Assembly: GCA_002500505.1 (NCBI GenBank)
Contig: DLRM01000027.1
Span: 1-46,953 of the forward strand
Source: Planctomycetes bacterium UBA7888
GTDB lineage: Bacteria; Planctomycetota; UBA1135
Direction: 5' to 3'
DNA length: 46,953 nt
Each line of letters opens with the position of its first letter. Position 1 is the stretch's first letter. The notes under the pieces were generated by a model. The model saw only the letters and a program-made list of their open reading frames with translations. It was not told where the DNA came from and did not search any database. This document shows positions 1 to 8,432 of the stretch, piece by piece. The position numbers and the translations under genes were made by a program.

Positions 1-615
1 GACCTCCAGCTCCGCCTCGAATCTTTCCCCGAAGATAAGCTGGAAGATTGGATTGCTGCTGGCTCCCTTCCGGATGATGCCCAACCAGGCCAAATCCAAC
101 ACGCCAAAGACCGCGACGCCAATAATCCTGGTGCGTCAGTCACCTTCTTGGATGAAGGTGGCAAAGAAATACTGGATATGGTTCAGTTTGTAGTTTCTCT
201 CCCTGATGATGCCCCCGAGATGTACATCGCCCTGTTGGACATCAGCCAAAGCCGTGAATTAAATGTAATTTTCCCTGAAGCTGGCCGCCCACCTTTCCGC
301 ATCAAAGGAGGAGTGGAAAAGGAGATTCACGCAAGCCTTTACCTCGCTGAGAACTGGCCTGCGGATCGCCCAATGCGGGATCGTTTTCTTCTAATTGCAA
401 CAGAGCAACCTGCCGACTTCTCCCCTTTCGAGGGTAAGAGCCGCCTAGTAAAAACGCGTGGCGACGGCGGCGTACTCGTAGTCTTGGAAGATGGTGGCAT
501 TCCACCAGAACTCATCCAAGCACTCTCCCCTCCGAATACTCGAGGGGCCAGCTTCACTCCCGGCAAAGTCCGCTTTGGAGTTAAAGCCTTAGATGTTCTC
601 CTGACGGCAGACTAG
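1..615 (+). CDS. C-terminal part of a probable caspase-associated protein (DUF4384-like domain), 5' truncated
   Basis: The reading frame is open from base 1, so only the last 204 residues are in the window; the first in-frame ATG (148) is probably internal. The visible part resembles the DUF4384 domain that often follows bacterial caspase-like (peptidase C14) domains: a line of the type 'LLDIS..RELNVIFPE' followed by 'RDRFLLIATEQPADFSPF'. It ends in KVRFGVKALDVLLTAD. A caspase domain upstream is inferred from this and from the caspase fusion at 2771-4726; it cannot be seen here. A decayed second copy of this tail lies directly downstream (626-851). Confidence 0.6.
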   Translation, partial: DLQLRLESFPEDKLEDWIAAGSLPDDAQPGQIQHAKDRDANNPGASVTFLDEGGKEILDMVQFVVSLPDDAPEMYIALLDISQSRELNVIFPEAGRPPFRIKGGVEKEIHASLYLAENWPADRPMRDRFLLIATEQPADFSPFEGKSRLVKTRGDGGVLVVLEDGGIPPELIQALSPPNTRGASFTPGKVRFGVKALDVLLTAD

Positions 616-625
616 CGGAGACCTG

Positions 626-851
626 ATGCATTTGTTTCCGATATCAATTGCATTCATCCTTGCTGGCACATCTCCTATTTTTTCGTTCTCCGATAAGCCG
701 ATTAGCGAAAGTACGAGGGCCTAATCAGCTTCCTCCGATTTTAGAAGGAGCAATGGCGCCCCGTTTCCAGTCGCGGAGTGAAGCCAAATCTGTATCGACT
801 AAAGTCGAGTTTGCGATTACCGCCCTTGACGTACTTGTGACTGGTATGTAG
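626..851 (+). pseudogene. Decayed second copy of the DUF4384-like tail
   Basis: Two frames together resemble the end of the preceding gene. Frame from ATG 626 gives MHLFPISIAFILAGTSPIFS and on to a TAA at 722, comparable with 'DRFLLIATEQPADFSPFEGKSRLVKTRG'. The next frame then gives LPPILEGAMAP, a variable stretch, and KVEFAITALDVLVTGM before a TAG, comparable with 'IPPELIQALSPP' and KVRFGVKALDVLLTAD. A frameshift plus loss of about ten codons would join them. The last part overlaps the 3' end of the opposing HEAT gene. Alignment was by eye; the match is clear at the end and weaker in the first half. Confidence 0.55.
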
Positions 852-2700
852 CCATCAGGGAAGTTCCATAAAGTGGGAAACCTCCACGGAAGGCAAGCCC
901 TAAATCTGGGTCGGTCAAAGAGTTTACCCCTGCAAGCGGATTCATCGCGTGAATGACAGGGGTCGCCCAGGTTGCGGGATTCGCCCGTGCAGAACAACCC
1001 GTAGCGGAAGCGGCTGCAACGCGCACCTCGCGTGGCTGGTTTTCGTCAACGGCCAAACCTGCCAAAACAGAAGCGGGCGCGCTGGAGGCGACCCTCCCCA
1101 ATGCGGTGATTAAATTCAATTGCTCATTCGTGCTCAATCTGCGATTCTGATTTCCAGCAAGAAGGTCAATGAGGTTTGCAGGAGTATGAATATCCTGAAG
1201 CATCATGAGGGCTTGCGCAGAGCGGGCCAAAAGAGCAGGGCTCTCAAGACGCTCAGTAAAGACCCCGGAGAGCGAAGGAATCGCTTCTTTGCGCCCTAAC
1301 ATTCCAAGGGAAAGGGCCGCGTAGGAACGTTCGTTATTGTCATTGGCGTCCACAAACCATTCTTGGACCATTTCGCCAGATTGGGTGGAGCCGGCAAGCC
1401 CCAAGGCGAGAGAGTAGACCGAGCGAAGATTGCCTGAACGCGCACGTTCCATTGCTTTATAAAGTGAATCTTCAATCTCTTGAGGAACGGTCTGCTTATT
1501 TTGACGAAGGTTCCAGGCCAAGCGACCCAAACTCAAAGCAGCCCAAGAACGTGCGTCGTTGTCCCCTTTCTGGAGCCGTTTCTTCACGATGTGTTCTACA
1601 ATTTTGGTACGAGTATCGTCTTCAATAAACAAAGCCCAGTTGGCAAGAGCCATTGTGGCCAAATCTCGTTCGTGGCGATCTTGGGCTTTGTATGACTGCG
1701 TCGTGAGCACATCTACAGCCCTGTTTTGAGTTTCCTTTGAACCCAAGCCAGCAGTCGACCCCAAAGCCTGAACAGCTCCGTAGCGGATTAGCTTTGCGAA
1801 ACGGCCACGGACACGATGTTCAACAAGGTTGATAAAGTAGTTTTGAACACTCTCAAAAGTAGTAGAGTTTACTCTTCCGCCTATGGCGATTTGAGCTATT
1901 GCCGTAGGGCCATGGGCGCAAGCGAGGCTGTCCCCCTCTGAAGTGTAGGCCAACAGGTGATCCAAAGTGTTGTAGGGGTCCGCTTGGCGCAAGATGCCCA
2001 ATCCCAAAACGCAGGCTACGCTGAGATCCTGTTTAGATGAACGCGTGTCAGCCAAAATCTCCCAGAGGGTCGCCGCCACAAGATTTTTGAAGTCGTTATC
2101 CGCCGTAGCGCGAGCCGCAAGAGCTAGGCCATAAGCGGCATAGGCGCGGTTGAACTCAGAAATGCTCCTTCGACTTCCAAATAGTTGGCGACCTTCTCTG
2201 TCATTTTTGAGAATGTGAAGAAGGTCATCGGAAGCCTCTTGTGAGCTTATCGCGGTGAGCGAAACGACCGCAGGATGGGACAGGCGACCTTTTTCGCTTT
2301 CCAAGTAGTTCCGGAAAAGAGAAGTTAGGTTTGCTGGTTCCGCACCCAGGGCTGCAAGCGCTTCCATTGCAGCAGCGCGAATTTCGAAGGAGTTCTCGTC
2401 ATCCATCATCAACCCCTTTAGGGAATCCAAAATACTCCCCGAGACTGGAGATTGATTGCCACCCGATGCACTTACGAAGCCACCCGATGGGCGGGACATC
2501 AGGAAGGAGGCTTCATGGAAATCCCACCAGGTCCGCCAGTCCTGCATATCCACATCGTCAGCCCCGCGAGTGGTCGTGCCCACCCGGAGCTCCATGCTGG
2601 TCGAATCTCCAGGGTCCTCCCTATCCCGCAAGGTGCAGGAGCTGAAGAATAGTGAGATTCCGAGGAATAAGGGGAGAATTAGGGGCTTTGGGATGTTCAT
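817..2700 (-). CDS. HEAT-repeat lipoprotein
   Basis: A 627-residue protein. It opens with a hydrophobic signal segment and a lipobox-like end (LFFSSC, Cys about residue 22), so it is probably a lipoprotein. The rest is mainly paired alpha-helical repeats of HEAT/Armadillo type, seen as recurring 'AAxALGxLG' helices such as AAMEALAALGAE, AALSLGRLAW, SLALGLAG, AALSLGMLGRKEAIPSL and TALGRVASS. Such solenoids bind other proteins; no catalytic motif is visible. It lies back to back with the pseudokinase-caspase gene, 70 bases between start codons. No ribosome site is apparent; a TAGAAT about 28 bases upstream of the start could be its -10 box. Function unknown. Confidence 0.85.
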   Translation of the reverse strand: MNIPKPLILPLFLGISLFFSSCTLRDREDPGDSTSMELRVGTTTRGADDVDMQDWRTWWDFHEASFLMSRPSGGFVSASGGNQSPVSGSILDSLKGLMMDDENSFEIRAAAMEALAALGAEPANLTSLFRNYLESEKGRLSHPAVVSLTAISSQEASDDLLHILKNDREGRQLFGSRRSISEFNRAYAAYGLALAARATADNDFKNLVAATLWEILADTRSSKQDLSVACVLGLGILRQADPYNTLDHLLAYTSEGDSLACAHGPTAIAQIAIGGRVNSTTFESVQNYFINLVEHRVRGRFAKLIRYGAVQALGSTAGLGSKETQNRAVDVLTTQSYKAQDRHERDLATMALANWALFIEDDTRTKIVEHIVKKRLQKGDNDARSWAALSLGRLAWNLRQNKQTVPQEIEDSLYKAMERARSGNLRSVYSLALGLAGSTQSGEMVQEWFVDANDNNERSYAALSLGMLGRKEAIPSLSGVFTERLESPALLARSAQALMMLQDIHTPANLIDLLAGNQNRRLSTNEQLNLITALGRVASSAPASVLAGLAVDENQPREVRVAAASATGCSARANPATWATPVIHAMNPLAGVNSLTDPDLGLAFRGGFPLYGTSLMATYQSQVRQGR

Positions 2701-2770
2701 GAATGGGGAGGGGGGTGAACTTCCATTCTAAACATAAAACAAAGCATCACGCCATGTGGTATTCTCAAGT

Positions 2771-4726
2771 ATGGCTGATTCAGAAGGGGAAACCCCTCCC
2801 GACCTGCGCCGGAACTCCAAAATCGGCGGATATCTACTGGTGGCTCCTATCGAGGAAGGCCCTAACTCCTCTCTTTGGCAGGCTGAGGATATGTCCCTGG
2901 GACGCCATGTCTCTCTTAGGGTCCTCGACCCTGCTTGCAGCGCGGATGAGAATATTCTGGATGGCTTCAAACGCGAAGCCAACGCAGCGGGTCGACTGAC
3001 CCACCCCTCTTTTCTACGGATTTTGGAAATGGAGGAAGAGGACGGTCATCATTTTCTGGTTCAAGAACACCAATCCGAACGACAGAGTCTGTACGAGCTT
3101 CTCGAAGACAAGTGCCTTCGTAATGGAAAGCGAAATAAATCATGGTTCCGCAATGCTGCGCGCGACTTCGCCCATTTGGCCGAAGGCCTGCAGGAAGCTC
3201 ATGAAGCAGGGGTGCTCCACCGAGGAATCAGTCCGCGGGTCATTACTTATTCACCCGACGAGGAACTTCCAAAACTTTCTGGTTTTGGATTGGCCACTGT
3301 TGCCAGCCGGGACGAGTGGTCCTCTCCAACGGGCGAAACTACGTTTGCAATGACTGGATTTGGCAGTCCTGACAAAGCCAAAAAGAAAAAGAAAGTCTTG
3401 CGACCCTACTATATCAGTCCGGAACAAAGCATTTCTCGTCAAGAGGGTTTAGACCACCGCACAGATATTTGGTCTTTGGGTGCGGTTTTCTTCGAAGTTC
3501 TCACTCTACATCGCCCCTTCGATGGCCAGACCATCGAAGATGTTCTACGTCAGTGCAATACCGGCGACCCCTTCGCCAACAAAACCAGACTCAAAGGTGT
3601 CCCGGCAGACCTTATTGCTATTTGCCAAAAAGCACTCAACAAAGACAGAGACGAGCGCTACGAAAGCATGGCAGAGTTTGCAGAGGACTGCCAAGCTTAC
3701 TTGGACAACCGGCCACAGGGCTTAGAACATGAAAACATCCTGGTTCTGACTCGAAAATATATCACGCGCCATCCAGGTCGAGCCGTGGCCGCCCTCCTGT
3801 TACTTGCGGGCACTCCGCTACTTTTGTTTCAACAGGGCCTTCTTCGATCATCTCAAGACGAACTTGAGGAAGTTCGCGTTCAGCTAGATATGGATCGGAA
3901 TCAAGTAGAGGCGCAGCTGGCGAGGGGAGAAACTATCGTTGTGCCTGATGGAGAGCAAGATCCTCGCGGCACTCTCTGGCTTGTGGCATTCGGCGTTTCT
4001 GATTACAGAGACCCCAAGATGGACTTGAATTCACCAGTCAAAGATGTTGACGCAATTGTAGGCGCATTCGAGACTCAAGTTGGCGAGGGACTCCGTCGAT
4101 TTGCAAAGATTGAAAAGAGGGTCTTCAAAGACAAAGAAGTTACTTCTGGTGCTGTTCGTAGAACACGAAAAGAACTTCGAAAGGCAAACGAGGAAGATAC
4201 GATTGTTGTTTTTGTTGCGGGACATGGCGTTCGAGATAGCGACAACGACTACTACTTCCTTCCCTCGAATGTAGGTTGGTCAAACTGTGAAGACGGGATT
4301 GCGAGGACCGATATTGACGACCTCGTCCTCGACAGCGACCTCGAGGCTGAACGTCGACTGTTGTTGTACGACACTTGTGCATCTGGAGTTTCCATGGACG
4401 GGAAAACCAGGGGCGGCGACGGCTTCATGCCACCTAACTATGCCCAAAATTTCAGCGAAGGTGGCATTTATATCTTGTGCGCAAGTTCCGATGATGGGTT
4501 GGCACGGGAAGACGACTCAAACGGTTACTTCACGGCAGGAATTGTCAAAGGACTCTCTGGAGAGGCTGATGGAGCCACAAGCCAAGGGAAAGACAACCTG
4601 ATTTCTGTTGAAGAACTCAAAGCTTTTGCAGAAAAGTATGTAAAAGAAAAGACCGATGCTGGGCAAAACGTTCAAGCGCCCGTCACAGAAGCTGGTGAGA
4701 ACTTTCGGCTAGCGCGGGTCCAATAG
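2771..4726 (+). CDS. Pseudokinase - membrane segment - caspase-like (peptidase C14) fusion
   Basis: A 651-residue protein read from ATG 2771 (GTG 2756 would add five residues); TATTCT lies five bases before this ATG. Residues about 20-320 have a Ser/Thr kinase fold, with 'RPYYISPEQ' (APE region) and 'DIWSLGAVFFEVLT' well kept. The catalytic residues are not: the VAIK lysine is Arg (VSLRVLD, R50), HRD is HRG (150-152), the Lys and Asn of the loop are Ser and Val (HRGISPRV), and DFG is GFG (171-173). The Gly loop is also degenerate. A hydrophobic helix (336-358) and a short coiled stretch follow. A caspase-like domain (400-650) keeps its His (VAGHG, H485) and Cys (YDTCASG, C536). The kinase part is therefore probably a sensor, and the protease probably active and facing the other side of the membrane. 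Confidence 0.9.
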   Translation: MADSEGETPPDLRRNSKIGGYLLVAPIEEGPNSSLWQAEDMSLGRHVSLRVLDPACSADENILDGFKREANAAGRLTHPSFLRILEMEEEDGHHFLVQEHQSERQSLYELLEDKCLRNGKRNKSWFRNAARDFAHLAEGLQEAHEAGVLHRGISPRVITYSPDEELPKLSGFGLATVASRDEWSSPTGETTFAMTGFGSPDKAKKKKKVLRPYYISPEQSISRQEGLDHRTDIWSLGAVFFEVLTLHRPFDGQTIEDVLRQCNTGDPFANKTRLKGVPADLIAICQKALNKDRDERYESMAEFAEDCQAYLDNRPQGLEHENILVLTRKYITRHPGRAVAALLLLAGTPLLLFQQGLLRSSQDELEEVRVQLDMDRNQVEAQLARGETIVVPDGEQDPRGTLWLVAFGVSDYRDPKMDLNSPVKDVDAIVGAFETQVGEGLRRFAKIEKRVFKDKEVTSGAVRRTRKELRKANEEDTIVVFVAGHGVRDSDNDYYFLPSNVGWSNCEDGIARTDIDDLVLDSDLEAERRLLLYDTCASGVSMDGKTRGGDGFMPPNYAQNFSEGGIYILCASSDDGLAREDDSNGYFTAGIVKGLSGEADGATSQGKDNLISVEELKAFAEKYVKEKTDAGQNVQAPVTEAGENFRLARVQ

Positions 4727-4729
4727 GAT

Positions 4730-6322
4730 TTAAGACAACACCCTACGCACCCCATCAATGGTGGTGCCATCCACCCACTGAATCGCGGCGACGAATTCAT
4801 CACCCAGCTTGGGCTTCGCAGGGGCACCTCCACATAGGCGGTCCAGGCGGGCCTTGAGTTCGCGAATATCCAAGAGGGGGACACGAGAACCCTGCATAGC
4901 CTCGATGAGATCCGCGCGGGCAGGGTTAATACAAAGACCCTGTTCGGTAGCAACAACATCGACCAGCTCTCCTGGGCCCACAAGAGTTGTCACTCGGTCC
5001 AAAATAACTGGAATTCGATTACGGACACTCGGAACTGCAAGAACTGTGCATTTTGAGAAGAGACAGTTCTGCCAACCTCCGATTCCATGCAAAAGTTTTC
5101 CGTCAGAGTGAGTGACGACGTTGGCGTTGAAGTCAACATCCACTTCCGTTGCCCCAAGTACAACAACATCAATCATTGAGGCGAAGTTTCCTTTTCCATG
5201 ATAGTTATAACTCGTAAACGGAGAGGTGTTTTGGTGACCTTGATTCTCGCGCATGGAGCGCACGCCCTCCAAGTCAAATGTTTGACCATCCAGAATCACG
5301 GGAGTCAAACCCTCTTCAAGCATTTCCACGAGATATTGGTTCGAACCACCACGAACGAATCCTGCCGTGACATCTGCGGCCTTCATATGTTCCTTCAAAA
5401 ACATGGCAAAAGCAAGGCTGATTCCTCCCGCGCCGGCCTGAAAGGAAAAACCGGGCTTCAAAATCCCAGAGTCACGTACAAAATCAGCAATGTACTCCGC
5501 AATCAAAAGGCGTTCGGGTGACTTTGTGACAACTGTGGTGCCAGAAACAATCTTTTCAGGCAATCCGACTTGTTCCACCTCAACCACTTGATCCACACGT
5601 TGACCTTGAATCTGCCAAGGGAGACAGGGAAAGGGTACGAGATTATCCGTGACTACAATCACATGGTCGGCGTATTCAGAATCTGCCAAGGCAAAACCTA
5701 AAAGTCCGCAAGCCGAAGGACCGCGATCGCCAGTTGCGTTTCCAAATGCATCCGCGGTCGGAGCAGCAATGACTGCAATGTCAATGTGCACTCCCCCATC
5801 TTGGACGGCTTGATAACGACCCCCGTGAGAACGTAAAACTCCCAAGCCATTCATTTTCCCTTCGGAGCAATAAGCGCCAAGAGGTCCGTTCATGGAACCT
5901 TCTATATGGTGGATAGTGCCATCTTCCAAATATTGAAGAAGGTGTTCATGACAAGGAAAGCTCGCGCTCGGGAACCAACGCAGGTTTTTTACTCCAAGAT
6001 CTTTCGCCGCGTCGAAAAGTGCATTCGCAACCAAATCACCATTTCGAAAATGGTGGTGGGTGGAGATGGTCATGCCATCTTTAAGACCCGCGTTCTGAAG
6101 GGCGACTTTAAGGCGAGCTGCCATATCCCCTTCTGCTTGGGCTAGTTTGTTTCCACTAGATGGAAAGTCTGAGCAAGTTGAAATCAGTCGAGACGCTTGT
6201 TTCCCTTCAGGCCGGTACATCCCAACTCCTTGATAAGGAATAGTCTTCTCTCCATTGATATCAATGGGAACCTCCCGCCCAGCAGCATTAAGGATGGATT
6301 CAGTAGGCAAAGAATCGCTCAT
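4730..6322 (-). CDS. citF: Citrate lyase alpha subunit-like CoA transferase (CitF)
   Basis: A 530-residue protein of the CitF family, in which the alpha subunit moves the acyl carrier protein from acetyl to citryl. Recognisable blocks are TISTHHHFRNGD near residue 85, IEGSMNGPLGAYCS, the CoA-transferase stretch AGAGGISLAFAMFLKEHM with GFVRGGSNQYLVEML, and the C-terminal RNRIPVILDRVTTLVGPGE then VDVVATEQGLCINPAR. The length fits the family (about 500-520). Its ATG overlaps the TGA of the CitD-CitE fusion gene (ATGA), and GGAG lies eight bases upstream, so it is translated as the last gene of a three-gene operon. It converges on the caspase gene with only three bases between. No citC, citX or citG is in the window, so the true substrate is uncertain. 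Confidence 0.88.
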   Translation of the reverse strand: MSDSLPTESILNAAGREVPIDINGEKTIPYQGVGMYRPEGKQASRLISTCSDFPSSGNKLAQAEGDMAARLKVALQNAGLKDGMTISTHHHFRNGDLVANALFDAAKDLGVKNLRWFPSASFPCHEHLLQYLEDGTIHHIEGSMNGPLGAYCSEGKMNGLGVLRSHGGRYQAVQDGGVHIDIAVIAAPTADAFGNATGDRGPSACGLLGFALADSEYADHVIVVTDNLVPFPCLPWQIQGQRVDQVVEVEQVGLPEKIVSGTTVVTKSPERLLIAEYIADFVRDSGILKPGFSFQAGAGGISLAFAMFLKEHMKAADVTAGFVRGGSNQYLVEMLEEGLTPVILDGQTFDLEGVRSMRENQGHQNTSPFTSYNYHGKGNFASMIDVVVLGATEVDVDFNANVVTHSDGKLLHGIGGWQNCLFSKCTVLAVPSVRNRIPVILDRVTTLVGPGELVDVVATEQGLCINPARADLIEAMQGSRVPLLDIRELKARLDRLCGGAPAKPKLGDEFVAAIQWVDGTTIDGVRRVLS

Positions 6323-7488
6323 GAGTTCTTCTCCGCTTGGCGCACTAGATTGAGGGCTCGCTTTACAACAGGTGGGTCAATCATTTTTGACCCCAAAGAA
6401 ACGACTCCAAGCCCTTGGGCTTCGGCCTCTTCAAATGCCGCCACAATCTTCCGAGCCTTCTCCAATTCCTTTTCCGAGGGGGCAAACTCTTCGTGCACAA
6501 TCCGGATTTGTCGTGGGTGTACGCAACCTTTACCTTCAAAGCCAATGGCTTTGGCTTCTTGAACACTTGCCCGCAAACCAGTTTCATCTGCAACATCGCC
6601 ATAAACCGAATCAATGGCTTGCAAGCCTTGCGCTTTGGCGGCCTGCACAACAAAGGAGCGAGCAAACAGAGTTTCCATCCCCTTGGGTGTCTTCACTACT
6701 CCGAGATCTGCAGTCAAATCCTCTAGCCCTAAAGTTAGGGCCACAACAGATTCGTGAGCAGCAGCGATTGAAGGAGCGTTCTGAACACCAGCTGCGCTTT
6801 CCAAAATGGGCATCAAGAGTTTTTCGGGAGCGGCTTCGGCCACGGCAACGACTTCCTCGGCAGTTTCCACTTTGGGGATGAGCACCAACTCAAAGGGGGC
6901 ATTCCCTAAAGAAGCCAAGTCCTTTATGCCATCTTTTCCCTGGTTGATGCGGACCATGCGTTCGCAAGATTCAAAGTCCAGACTCCACAAAGCGTGCCGG
7001 ACGAGGCTACAGGCATCATGCTTTGCAGAAGGGGCAACAGAATCTTCCAAGTCCAGAATCAAACCATCCGGCCCATGAATCGCTGCATGGAGCATGTACT
7101 TTGGTTCATTACCGGGCAGATAGAGGCGAGAGCGGCGGGGACGGTCGGGAACAGGATTCGTGTTTAAAGCATCTTTCCCGGTCACATTGCACTCAACAGG
7201 TAGCTCCAACCGCGGGTCCTCCAGAACCAAGCGCAACAAAGACTCCAAACGAGCTCGCAAAACAAATGGATAGGCACCAGAATCTTCAACCATGAGGCAA
7301 CCAGTCTTCAAACCAGCACCTTGGCAGAGTTCTAGCAGAAGTTGGCGCGTGGAATCGCCAAAAAGCGTCTCTAGCTTGGATTGAAGGTTCAGCTCCAGCG
7401 ATTGTTCGCCAGGCTCAAAGGACATCCAAACATCACCGCGAATTTTCTCGCCGCGCCTTCCGGATTCAAGGGGTGTGGGAGATCCCAT
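6319..7488 (-). CDS. citE: CitD-CitE fusion: acyl-carrier-like domain plus citrate lyase beta/aldolase domain
   Basis: A 389-residue protein. Start chosen at ATG 7488, with AGGA upstream; the frame runs open to 7575 but that would overlap the previous gene. Residues 10-90 resemble the acyl carrier subunit CitD (LELNLQSKLETLFGD, then 'LMVEDSGAYPFVLRARLESLL'). Residues 118-389 are a HpcH/HpaI-type CitE barrel: LYLPGNEPKYM, GLILDLEDSV, MVRINQ, LIPKVE, LMPILESAAGV, LTLGLEDL and HPRQI, with the Glu and Asp metal ligands present. The odd point is the carrier site. Family CitD has a serine in GTLESSD that holds the prosthetic group; here the aligned residues are GEKIRGD (13-19), with no serine. Either the group attaches elsewhere, or the domain is structural. 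Confidence 0.82.
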   Translation of the reverse strand: MGSPTPLESGRRGEKIRGDVWMSFEPGEQSLELNLQSKLETLFGDSTRQLLLELCQGAGLKTGCLMVEDSGAYPFVLRARLESLLRLVLEDPRLELPVECNVTGKDALNTNPVPDRPRRSRLYLPGNEPKYMLHAAIHGPDGLILDLEDSVAPSAKHDACSLVRHALWSLDFESCERMVRINQGKDGIKDLASLGNAPFELVLIPKVETAEEVVAVAEAAPEKLLMPILESAAGVQNAPSIAAAHESVVALTLGLEDLTADLGVVKTPKGMETLFARSFVVQAAKAQGLQAIDSVYGDVADETGLRASVQEAKAIGFEGKGCVHPRQIRIVHEEFAPSEKELEKARKIVAAFEEAEAQGLGVVSLGSKMIDPPVVKRALNLVRQAEKNS

Positions 7489-7504
7489 TGCTTTGGATTC
7501 TATC

Positions 7505-8404
7505 CTATTCTTCAAAAGGCCAAGATTTTGATTGAGCAACGGCTTCTGCAATAAGAACTGAAGCGCCGGCTGCACCCCGAATCAAGTTGTGCACTAACAC
7601 CGTGAACTGCCAAAAGCCATCCGGGCTTTCGCAAACATCCCCCACGCTGAGTGTCATACCTTTTCCCGTATCTAGGTCCATTGCGAGATTAGGACGGCCT
7701 GGCTCGTCAAGGAGCTGGAACAGTCGTTTAGGCGCTGACGGTAAGGATGGGTTTCGAAATTGAGCCCAAGCCTGATGGAGTTTTTTAGCAGAAACTTGCT
7801 TTTCGAAGGCAACTGAAAAGTGGAGTAGGTGACCATGCGGAGCCGACACCCGCGCACAATCCAAGCTCAAATCCAAGTCTGCGCCTAACGCAATGGGAAG
7901 CTCCGTAGCAATGCGCTCCTCCTCGCCTTCAATGTGCGACTCAATCTTTCCCCCATTCAAGCCCACTTCCAGCACCCGCCTTCCCCCACCGCTGAGGGCT
8001 TGCTCGGTACAAAGCCGAGTTTTCTGGATTCCATATCTTTTTAACGGGGCCAAAGAAAGCGCCGCCCCTTGGACCACGCAGTTGGGAGATAAAACAAGGG
8101 AAGGGTTCTCTAACTCCTGAACACGATCTCCATGAAGCTCAGCAATGACCGGCGGCTCTTCCCCGGGCGGCCATGAGCCCGAGTTGGAAAAAACCCAAAG
8201 GCCTTTCTCCACCCATTCTGGTTCCCATTTCCTGGCAATTGCCGCTGGTAGCGCAGAAAAAACGACTCGCCCTTTTCCAACTTTACTCAAATCTTGCCCA
8301 GGGGTAGCTACAAGCTCAAACCAGGGGTGCTTGTCCAAGAAACGGCATATTTCCGCCCCTACAAGCCCACTGGCTCCAGCAACTGCAACAGGAATTCGCT
8401 TCAT
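7505..8404 (-). CDS. Aspartate-semialdehyde-dehydrogenase-like NAD(P)-dependent acyl reductase
   Basis: A 299-residue protein of the ASADH/malonyl-CoA reductase superfamily. It has an N-terminal dinucleotide fold (VAVAGASGLVGAEICRFL), 'NSGSWPPGEEPPVIAEL', the catalytic Cys in LSPNCVV, 'TEQALSGGGRR' near the substrate loop, a His in APHGHLLHF, and RGAAGASVLIAEA near the end, the usual closing helix. Short length and the 'RGAAG' end fit the archaeal/fungal type rather than the enterobacterial Asd. It is the first gene of the operon with the CitD-CitE fusion and CitF (16-base gap); a GGAG sits eight bases before the ATG. It may make aspartate semialdehyde, but its operon suggests an acyl-CoA or acyl-phosphate reduction linked to the lyase. 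No dapA, lysC, thrA or hom is nearby. Confidence 0.7.
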   Translation of the reverse strand: MKRIPVAVAGASGLVGAEICRFLDKHPWFELVATPGQDLSKVGKGRVVFSALPAAIARKWEPEWVEKGLWVFSNSGSWPPGEEPPVIAELHGDRVQELENPSLVLSPNCVVQGAALSLAPLKRYGIQKTRLCTEQALSGGGRRVLEVGLNGGKIESHIEGEEERIATELPIALGADLDLSLDCARVSAPHGHLLHFSVAFEKQVSAKKLHQAWAQFRNPSLPSAPKRLFQLLDEPGRPNLAMDLDTGKGMTLSVGDVCESPDGFWQFTVLVHNLIRGAAGASVLIAEAVAQSKSWPFEE

Positions 8405-8432
8405 GGTGTTGTCTCCGAGTCATAATAAGAAA

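Noticed and set aside
4730..8404. Reading the operon as a standard citrate-fermentation cluster
   Set aside because: There is no citC, citX, citG, oxaloacetate decarboxylase or citrate carrier, and the carrier serine is missing.
8145..8432. Long in-frame extension of the secreted HEAT-like protein
   Set aside because: It runs antisense through the dehydrogenase gene. The signal sequence and the CATAAT box both point to ATG 8433.
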